Source: an uncultured Lachnospiraceae bacterium (GTDB lineage Bacteria; Bacillota; Clostridia; Lachnospirales; Lachnospiraceae). From it: a DNA stretch of 5,567 bases. Positions 1 through 4,648 of this stretch are shown here, in pieces. The notes beneath the pieces are model-generated. The model worked only from the letters and a program-made list of their open reading frames with translations. It was not told where the DNA came from and searched no databases. The stretch's first letter is position 1; each line of letters starts with the position of its first letter. The stretch lies in NCBI GenBank assembly GCA_905236585.1, contig CAJOQZ010000165.1, forward strand, positions 1 to 5,567, read 5' to 3'. The position numbers and the translations under genes are program-made.

Positions 1-1100
1 CATCCGGCGATGATCCCCTGCTCCACATAGAGCCGTCCGTCTCTAACTTTATCCTTCAGCGTAAATTCCACCTGTCCGTCGAGGCTTACGGCGGCGCGTT
101 TTTCCACGTCGTCTAAAATATCCATCAGATTCGCTTTTAATTCCGCGATCGTATAGGTGTTCGACGGATGGAACGGCATCGCGATCATCGGACGGATCTC
201 GGACAGATCGATCTCGATCAGCCCGTCGTAATATGCCACATCTGCGGGCTGCAGCGCCTTGTAATCTTCGGGGCGTTCATGGATCTCATAATACTCTTTC
301 ACCTTGTCGTCCGTCGCCCAGATCGAGGACAGGCAGGTCGTTTCGGTCGTCATGACGTCCACGCCGATCCGGTAGTCCACGCTTAAATTCGCGACGCCCT
401 CGCCGATAAACTCCATGACTTTGTTTTTCACGTAGCCTTTTTCAAATACTTCGCCGATGATCGCCAGCGCGATGTCCTGCGGTCCGACGCCGGGCGTCGG
501 CTTTCCGGTCAGATAGACGCCGACCACGTCCGGCATGTCGATATCATAGGTCCGTCCCAATAACTGCTTAACCAGTTCCGGACCGCCCTCGCCCATTGCC
601 ATCGTGCCAAGCGCCCCGTAACGGGTGTGGGAGTCCGATCCTAAGATCATTTTCCCGCCGCCGCTTAAGCACTCACGGGCATACTGATGGATGACCGCCT
701 GATGCGGCGGTACATAGATGCCGCCGTAACGCTTCGCGCAGGACAGCCCGAACATGTGATCGTCCTCGTTGATCGTGCCGCCGACGGCGCACAGGCTGTT
801 GTGGCAGTTCGTCAGTACATACGGAATCGGAAACTTTTCAAGTCCTGATGCCCGCGCCGTCTGGATGATTCCGACATAGGTGATATCGTGGCTGGTAAGT
901 TTGTCGAATTTGATCTGCAATTTCTCCTCGCTGCCCGACACGTTATGCGCCGCAAGAATCCCGTATGCGATTGTCCCCTTTTTCGCCGATGTACGGTCGG
1001 GTGTAACGCCGTCCTTCTTAAGTCTCGCCTGTCCGTCCGCGTCATCCGCGTATACCTCCCTGCCGTTCACCACATAGGCGCCGCCGTCATATAACTTCAT
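1..1100 (-). CDS. Aconitase-superfamily hydratase, YbhJ-like (3' end cut by window edge)
   Basis: The reading frame gives 366 residues from ATG at 1100 and runs off the left edge without a stop. Aconitase-family signatures are visible: an acidic DDH at residues 113-115, VIHQY around 137 (the position of an active-site His in aconitases), GSDSHT at 154-159 (matching the G-[ST]-DSHT substrate/catalytic motif), then a TGKPTPGVGPQDI stretch and an EFIGEGVANLS stretch like the family core. The last codons read GIIAG followed by a partial TG-, consistent with the first Fe-S cysteine of the family lying exactly at the cut. Aconitase-type enzymes bind a [4Fe-4S] cluster and do stereospecific hydration/dehydration of carboxylic acids in the cytoplasm. 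The N-terminus resembles the YbhJ group of uncharacterised hydratases more than true aconitase or LeuC, but the substrate cannot be told. The start is supported by AGGAGG eight bases upstream. It is the third gene of the hydF transcript, 79 bp after the coiled-coil gene; that gap shows no convincing promoter or terminator. Confidence 0.85.
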   Translation of the reverse strand, partial: MKLYDGGAYVVNGREVYADDADGQARLKKDGVTPDRTSAKKGTIAYGILAAHNVSGSEEKLQIKFDKLTSHDITYVGIIQTARASGLEKFPIPYVLTNCHNSLCAVGGTINEDDHMFGLSCAKRYGGIYVPPHQAVIHQYARECLSGGGKMILGSDSHTRYGALGTMAMGEGGPELVKQLLGRTYDIDMPDVVGVYLTGKPTPGVGPQDIALAIIGEVFEKGYVKNKVMEFIGEGVANLSVDYRIGVDVMTTETTCLSSIWATDDKVKEYYEIHERPEDYKALQPADVAYYDGLIEIDLSEIRPMIAMPFHPSNTYTIAELKANLMDILDDVEKRAAVSLDGQVEFTLKDKVRDGRLYVEQGIIAG

Positions 1101-1179
1101 ATTGCGTTCCTCCTCGTATTGCTCTGTTCGTATCCTGTAAAAAATATAATCTGCCCTGTTTTGTTATGCCGCGCTTTTC

Positions 1180-2187
1180 TTATCGCCGTTTTTTTCGAAA
1201 TTTCTTCTTTTTCGGTTCTTCCGCCGCCAGTTCCTCTTCGGCTTCTTTTTTCCAGTCGAAGTATTCCGCATCCAGATTCGCCGAAATCTGCGCCAGTTCC
1301 TCGTCGCTGATATCCTGCGTCTGCCCCGCGGTGCTTTCCGCCGCGCCCTCATCCACGATGGATTCGCTCGCGAGCGTCTCCGCGATCAGATCCGCGCCGA
1401 TCGCGTCAACATCGATCTCCTCCGCCTCTTTTTCGGCGGATTCTGCCTCGTCGGCTGGCTCCTGCTGTCCCTTCGGCTCATCCGGCGGCGCTTCGGCGCC
1501 TTTTTTTTCAAAATATGCTTCGTTGATCTTGATCTCGGGCACTATGTCCGAATAATTCTTCTCCGCAAGCGGGGGCGGTGCGTCGCCGCCGCCGATCGCC
1601 TCAATCAGATCCTCGTTGACGCGGATATCCGCCTTGACATAGGTATAGGCGCTGCCGGACGTCATAGCCTCCCGCTCGGCGCGCATCTTCTCTTTTTCCC
1701 GCCGCCAGTTCGCATCTTCGATTAGGCGCAGATACATGTCCGTATCCATAAGCCCTTCAAGGCGGCTCTTAAGTTCCAGTTCATTTGACTTGATCAGCTG
1801 CAGTTCGTCCTTTAGGCGCCGCTCCATGTCGTCATGCATCGCCTCCATGTTGTCCTGCATCTGCCGCAGCACCTCCTGCAATTCCGTCAGGGAGCGGTCG
1901 GAATACATAATGGACGCGGCGTAGATGTCCTGCGCCTGCTTCGTCGCGGCAAGGACGCGCTCGTCGTTCTCCCGCTGCGCCTCACGGTTCGCCTTCTCCC
2001 GGCTCTGCACGGTCAGTTCGTACTCATTCATCATGTCATACATGCACTGCCGTAAGTCCCTAAGTTTGTCGATCACGACGTTTTTGTCGAGAACTACGTT
2101 CGTCCGGCTCCCTTCAAATGACGGCGCCTTGGAAAAAAGAATATGTAATTCGCGCAGCACCTTTTCGGTGCGGTCTGCTGCTGCCAT
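1180..2187 (-). CDS. Coiled-coil protein of unknown function with acidic linker and polybasic tail
   Basis: I do not recognise a characterised family. The 335-residue protein has no signal peptide or membrane segment. Residues 1-50 form a short head (with VVLDKNVVIDKLRDLRQ at about 31-47). Residues about 50-175 are strongly helical and rich in E, K, R, Q and M with heptad-like spacing, so a long coiled coil is likely. Residues about 200-325 are acidic, rich in A, E, P and D, and probably disordered. The last ten residues (326-335) are almost all Lys/Arg. The head-plus-coiled-coil layout recalls DivIVA-like or ATP-synthase-b-like proteins of Clostridia, but this is only a resemblance. The start at 2187 has AAGGAG five bases upstream. 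The gene lies 74 bp after hydF and 79 bp before the hydratase, all on one strand, so it is probably co-transcribed. Two A-runs in the coding strand (A8 at 1501-1508, A7 at 1189-1195) are possible slippage points. A structural or scaffolding role is inference only. Confidence 0.85.
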   Translation of the reverse strand: MAAADRTEKVLRELHILFSKAPSFEGSRTNVVLDKNVVIDKLRDLRQCMYDMMNEYELTVQSREKANREAQRENDERVLAATKQAQDIYAASIMYSDRSLTELQEVLRQMQDNMEAMHDDMERRLKDELQLIKSNELELKSRLEGLMDTDMYLRLIEDANWRREKEKMRAEREAMTSGSAYTYVKADIRVNEDLIEAIGGGDAPPPLAEKNYSDIVPEIKINEAYFEKKGAEAPPDEPKGQQEPADEAESAEKEAEEIDVDAIGADLIAETLASESIVDEGAAESTAGQTQDISDEELAQISANLDAEYFDWKKEAEEELAAEEPKKKKFRKKRR

Positions 2188-2216
2188 AAAATCTCCTTAA
2201 AATATAGCAAACGAAT

Positions 2217-2232
2217 AAAGTAGGTTTACTTT
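2217..2232 (-). repeat. Small hairpin in the hydF to coiled-coil gap
   Basis: A perfect 6-bp inverted repeat (AAAGTA and TACTTT around a 4-base loop) lies between the hydF stop and the next gene. It is AT-rich and not followed by a clean T-run on the minus strand, so it does not look like a full terminator. A second possible pairing, GCAAA (2207-2211) with TTTGC (2230-2234), overlaps it and would exclude it. It may tune mRNA processing or simply be chance. Confidence 0.3.
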
Positions 2233-2261
2233 GCGCCAGGCGCGTACGACGCGTGCTTCGC

Positions 2262-3512
2262 CTACGATGAAAACGGCGACAACGCCCGCTCTAAAATCCC
2301 GTGCAGATGCGCGATCAGCACGCCGTAATTCGTCACCGGAATCCCCGCCTCTTTTGCCGCGGCGATCCGGTAGCGCATCTCCCGGGGGTTCAACATGCAC
2401 CCGCCGCAATGGATGATTAGGTCGTAGCCGCTTAGATCCTCCGGGTATTCCCTGCCGCTGGTAAATTCATAGGTGAAGGTCCTTCCCGTATGCTGCGCCA
2501 GCCACTGCGGGATCTTCACCGAGCCGATGTCCTTGCACTGCCTGTGGTGCGTGCAGCCTTCCGCAATGAGGATCTTCGCCCCGTCCGGCAGACGGTCGAT
2601 CACCTTTGCTCCGGCTGTCTGTGCGGCAAGGTCGCCTTTGAAACGCGCCTGCAAAATGGAAAACGACGTCAGGGGAATATCCGGCGGAACCACCTTTGCC
2701 ACCGCCTCAAACACCTGCGAATCCGTAACGACCAGCGCCGGTTTTCCCTTAAGCGAACGAAGCGCCTCGGAAAGTTCCGTATCTTTGGTGACAAACGCAT
2801 ACGCCCCCGCTTCCAATAATTCCCGGATCACCTGCTGCTGTGGCAGGATCAGCCGCCCTTTCGGCGCGGATTCGTCGATGGGAACGACAAGCGCCACGGT
2901 CTGCCGGGGGCGAATCAGATCCGCTATCAGCCGGGCGCCTTTTGCCTCCTCCTGATAGATCGACGCGATCGTGCGGCGCAGCGCCTCGACGGAAAATCCT
3001 TCCATTTTCGTGCTGTAGAGGATTACCGGCGAAGCGAGCATCTCGCCCGTTCCGGTTCCTTTGACCGCACGGGCGATCAGGGCGCCCTGCTCCTCGGAAT
3101 CTAAACTCTCGGCTTTGTTCAGGATCAAAAGATACGGCACGCCGTGTTTTTTCAACTCCGCGATCAGATCATTTTCCAGTGAAAAATCAAAGGAATCCGC
3201 CTTCGCTTTTTGCGCATCCACAATCACGAGCGCAATATCCGTCCGGCGCAGGATCTCCTTCGCCTTTGCCGTGCGCTTGCCGCCGAGTTCGCCCGTATCG
3301 TCAAGCCCTGCGGTGTCAATGAACGTAACCGCCCCCACCGGCAGAAGTTCCATCGCCTTCGTCACAGGGTCCGTCGTCGTGCCGGCGCGGGAGGACACCA
3401 CCGCCGCGTCCTGATTCACCAGTTGGTTGAAGATGCTGGATTTCCCGGCATTCATCCTGCCGAAGATGCCGATATGCACGCGCTCGGCGCTCGGCGTATC
3501 ATTAAGACCCAT
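2262..3512 (-). CDS. hydF: [FeFe]-hydrogenase H-cluster maturation GTPase HydF
   Basis: HydF is the scaffold/GTPase that receives the diiron subcluster precursor built with the radical-SAM enzymes HydE and HydG and delivers it to apo-hydrogenase HydA in the cytoplasm. The 416-residue product shows the whole family layout. The N-terminal GTPase domain has the P-loop GRMNAGKSS (18-26), the switch region with GTTTDP (44-49), DTAG (66-69), NKAE (132-135) and an STK near 167. A middle dimerisation domain covers about 190-290 (DLIRPRQTVALVVPID). The C-terminal iron-sulfur domain has Cys320 in a CTHH motif and an HCGGC motif with Cys369 and Cys372, matching the three cluster-binding cysteines of known HydF. 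Length is normal and no key residue is missing. The ATG at 3512 is chosen over an upstream in-frame ATG at 3587 because AAGGGG sits eight bases before it. It is the first gene of a likely three-gene transcript. hydE, hydG and hydA are not in this window. Confidence 0.97.
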   Translation of the reverse strand: MGLNDTPSAERVHIGIFGRMNAGKSSIFNQLVNQDAAVVSSRAGTTTDPVTKAMELLPVGAVTFIDTAGLDDTGELGGKRTAKAKEILRRTDIALVIVDAQKAKADSFDFSLENDLIAELKKHGVPYLLILNKAESLDSEEQGALIARAVKGTGTGEMLASPVILYSTKMEGFSVEALRRTIASIYQEEAKGARLIADLIRPRQTVALVVPIDESAPKGRLILPQQQVIRELLEAGAYAFVTKDTELSEALRSLKGKPALVVTDSQVFEAVAKVVPPDIPLTSFSILQARFKGDLAAQTAGAKVIDRLPDGAKILIAEGCTHHRQCKDIGSVKIPQWLAQHTGRTFTYEFTSGREYPEDLSGYDLIIHCGGCMLNPREMRYRIAAAKEAGIPVTNYGVLIAHLHGILERALSPFSS

Positions 3513-3520
3513 TGCGACGT

Positions 3521-3526
3521 CCCCTT
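3521..3526 (-). promoter_or_regulatory. Ribosome binding site that fixes the hydF start
   Basis: AAGGGG on the minus strand ends eight bases before ATG at 3512. The alternative in-frame ATG at 3587 lies inside the -35 box, upstream of the predicted transcription start, so it should not be on the mRNA. Confidence 0.75.
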
Positions 3527-3529
3527 GTT

Positions 3530-3555
3530 TGTATTCGTTTATAGTTTCAAATACA
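3530..3555. promoter_or_regulatory. Dyad, possible operator over the hydF transcription start
   Basis: Two 8-base arms, TGTATTCG at 3530-3537 and CAAATACA at 3548-3555, are inverted repeats matching at 7 of 8 positions around a 10-base AT-rich spacer. The dyad begins three bases downstream of the predicted hydF -10 box and covers the expected start near 3552, a typical repressor position. As RNA it could also fold as an 8-bp stem with one U-G pair, but the predicted start would cut one arm. I do not recognise the sequence as a known regulator site. Confidence 0.4.
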
Positions 3556-3558
3556 TTT

Positions 3559-3587
3559 ATTATAACGCAAGGCACAACCTCTTGCAA
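3559..3587 (-). promoter_or_regulatory. Sigma-A type promoter for hydF
   Basis: On the minus strand TTGCAA (3587-3582) is followed after exactly 17 bases by a perfect TATAAT (3564-3559). The predicted start near 3552 gives a leader of about 40 bases before the hydF ATG. The spacer and the -10 box are optimal, and the -35 box matches TTGACA at four of six positions. It probably drives hydF and the two genes after it. Confidence 0.75.
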
Positions 3588-3610
3588 TATCGGCGTAAAA
3601 TGGGTATGCT
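3582..3610 (+). promoter_or_regulatory. Sigma-A type promoter for the double-receiver gene, sharing its -35 box with hydF
   Basis: The same TTGCAA (3582-3587) is its own reverse complement, so it also reads as a -35 box on the plus strand. Seventeen bases later lies TATGCT (3605-3610), which keeps the most conserved T, A and final T of the -10 consensus. The predicted start near 3617 leaves about 36 bases before the ATG at 3653. The -10 is weaker than the one toward hydF, so this promoter may be the weaker of the pair. Confidence 0.55.
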
Positions 3611-3640
3611 AATAAATGTTGGATGCAAAAATGATTGGAT

Positions 3641-3645
3641 GGAGG
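3641..3645 (+). promoter_or_regulatory. Ribosome binding site that fixes the double-receiver start
   Basis: GGAGG lies seven bases before ATG at 3653. An in-frame TTG at 3635 lies upstream of this site and has no ribosome binding site of its own, so the ATG is preferred. Confidence 0.8.
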
Positions 3646-3652
3646 TAGCGTC

Positions 3653-4402
3653 ATGGCAGAACGTGTCATGCTGATCGGGAGCAAGGAATCGTTTCTGATC
3701 CGGGTTCTTTTGAAAAAACTTACGGAAAGCGGCTTCGAAGGGTTCTTTGTGAAAACGGACGTAACCGCGATCGAGGCGGCATGGGAAAATGACGCGTCCA
3801 TGGTGTACTATCTGGACAACGCGGAGCATGTGCAGCCGGAGATCCTGCATTTCTTACAGGACAAACTCAACGAAACCGACAAGCAGATCGCCCTGATCGG
3901 AGAAAAGACCGACGCCGACGACATCCGGCGCAGTCTGCCGGACAGTCTGATCTGGGGAACCTTTATCCGTCCGCTTGATACGAACCGCTTCATTGAAGCG
4001 CTGCAGCGGCACGCAAATGTAAAAGCGCAGGCTTCCAACCGGAAGACCGTCCTGATCGTGGACGACGACGCGACCTATCTCGGCGTCATCCGCGAATGGC
4101 TAAAAGGCCGCTACAAAGTCGGCATGGCAAATTCCGGCGCACAGGCGCTGCAATGGCTCGGCTCCAATTACTGCGACCTGATTCTGCTCGACTTTGAGAT
4201 GCCGGTGGTTTCCGGCCCGAAGGTCTTGGAGATGCTGCGTTCCGACCCCGATACCGCGCGGATTCCGGTATTCTTTTTAACCTCGAAAAATGACAAGGAA
4301 AGCGTGATGCAGGTCATGGCGCTGCATCCCGAAAACTATCTGTTAAAAACCATTGAGCGCGGGGAGTTATTGCAGAAATTGGATAGTTTCTTTTTACGGT
4401 AA
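3653..4402 (+). CDS. Response-regulator-like protein with two receiver domains and no output domain
   Basis: The 249-residue cytoplasmic protein is built of two receiver-type (CheY-like) folds. The C-terminal one (about 131-249) is intact: VLIVDDD gives acidic residues at 137-139, LILLDFEMP gives the phospho-acceptor Asp180, FFLTSK gives Thr210 as the switch residue, and YLLK gives the conserved Lys232. The usual cis-proline after that Lys is Thr233. The N-terminal half (about 1-120) has the same alternating pattern and ends in a receiver-like FIRPLD, but the acidic pair at its first strand is replaced by GSKES, leaving only Asp55 in YYLDNA as a possible remnant acceptor. It is probably a pseudo-receiver. 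No DNA-binding, GGDEF or histidine-kinase domain follows, so the protein probably signals by protein contact, as CheY- or Spo0F-type single-domain regulators do. No kinase gene is next to it. It is transcribed away from hydF from an apparently shared promoter region. Partner and signal are unknown. Confidence 0.9.
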   Translation: MAERVMLIGSKESFLIRVLLKKLTESGFEGFFVKTDVTAIEAAWENDASMVYYLDNAEHVQPEILHFLQDKLNETDKQIALIGEKTDADDIRRSLPDSLIWGTFIRPLDTNRFIEALQRHANVKAQASNRKTVLIVDDDATYLGVIREWLKGRYKVGMANSGAQALQWLGSNYCDLILLDFEMPVVSGPKVLEMLRSDPDTARIPVFFLTSKNDKESVMQVMALHPENYLLKTIERGELLQKLDSFFLR

Positions 4403-4417
4403 ATAGTGATGTTTACC
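4398..4417 (+). terminator. Weak hairpin overlapping the double-receiver stop codon
   Basis: GGTAAA (4398-4403) and TTTACC (4412-4417) pair perfectly around an 8-base loop, and a broken T-rich stretch (4421-4429) follows three bases later. The stem is short and AT-rich and the T-run is interrupted, so at best it is a weak terminator or a 3'-end stabiliser. The stronger terminator lies at 4535-4570. Confidence 0.3.
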
Positions 4418-4432
4418 AACTTTCTTTTTACC

Positions 4433-4506
4433 TTAAGAACAAACAAATCATAAGTGTTCGACGGCAAGAATGCCTTAACCTCACACTTATGATTGTTTGT
4501 TCTTAA
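4433..4506. repeat. 74-bp near-perfect palindrome with nested hairpin
   Basis: A 25-base left arm (4433-4457) and a 24-base right arm (4483-4506) are reverse complements along their full length apart from one extra A in the left arm (one of 4445-4447). Each arm ends in TTAA on its outer side. The 25-base loop holds a smaller hairpin, GGCA (4463-4466) with TGCC (4471-4474) around AGAA. No T-run follows on either strand, so it is not a standard intrinsic terminator. Candidates are a small non-autonomous transposon-like element (MITE or REP-like), a transcript-end stabiliser between convergent genes, or a protein-binding cruciform. No transposase is nearby. Confidence 0.85.
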
Positions 4507-4534
4507 CATAAAAATTGATTTCCATAAACAAACA

Positions 4535-4570
4535 CCCCCGGCATACTGTCATCAGCCGGGGGCTTTTTAT
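4535..4570 (+). terminator. Strong intrinsic terminator between convergent genes
   Basis: CCCCCGGC (4535-4542) and GCCGGGGG (4555-4562) form a perfect 8-bp GC stem with a 12-base loop, followed by C and five Ts (4564-4568). This is a textbook rho-independent terminator for plus-strand transcripts. On the minus strand the stem is followed by TGTTTGTTT, a weaker T-rich tract, so it may also stop the PTS transcript whose gene ends 87 bp to the right. Confidence 0.9.
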
Positions 4571-4599
4571 AAAAGGATGGTTTATGGATTTTCGAAGGT

Positions 4600-4617
4600 A
4601 TGATTATTTTCAATCAT
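4600..4617. repeat. Small hairpin downstream of the PTS gene
   Basis: ATGATT (4600-4605) and AATCAT (4612-4617) are perfect inverted repeats around a 6-base loop. They lie 32 bp past the PTS stop codon on the minus strand. No T-run follows, so the role is unclear; it may protect the 3' end of the transcript. Confidence 0.3.
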
Positions 4618-4620
4618 CTT

Positions 4621-4641
4621 GAAAACGGAAATCCGCTTTTC
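4621..4641 (-). repeat. Hairpin just after the PTS stop codon
   Basis: GAAAACGG (4621-4628) pairs with CCGCTTTTC (4633-4641) with one bulged base and a 4-base loop, starting 8 bp past the PTS stop on the minus strand. There is no following T-run, so it is not a clear terminator. Confidence 0.35.
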
Positions 4642-4648
4642 CTTCGTG

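Noticed and set aside
1101..1179. Possible separate promoter in front of the hydratase (TATATT-like sequence)
   Set aside because: No acceptable -35 hexamer is found at 16-18 bp, so it is more likely AT-rich leader sequence.
1166..1555. Plus-strand open frame of 129 codons, Ser/Ala-rich
   Set aside because: It lies antisense within the coiled-coil gene, has low-complexity composition expected from reading Glu/Ala-rich codons backwards, and resembles no protein family.
3566..3586. Short GCAAG/CTTGC dyad inside the shared promoter spacer, considered as a Rex-type redox operator
   Set aside because: Only five bases per arm match and the sequence lacks the TTGTGA-type half sites of Rex.
3513..3587. 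Longer hydF starting at ATG 3587
   Set aside because: The extra 25 codons would begin inside the -35 box and cover the -10 box and the predicted start; they do not look like HydF, and the strong ribosome binding site serves the ATG at 3512.
3616..3648. Ten-codon leader frame (ATG at 3616, TAG at 3646) just before the double-receiver gene
   Set aside because: It has no ribosome binding site of its own and starts almost at the predicted transcription start; there is no run of regulatory codons or alternative hairpin to suggest attenuation.
2473..3674. Several plus-strand open frames of 74-160 codons
   Set aside because: All are antisense to hydF, whose frame carries an unbroken set of family motifs; the opposite frames have no recognisable domain or convincing ribosome binding site.
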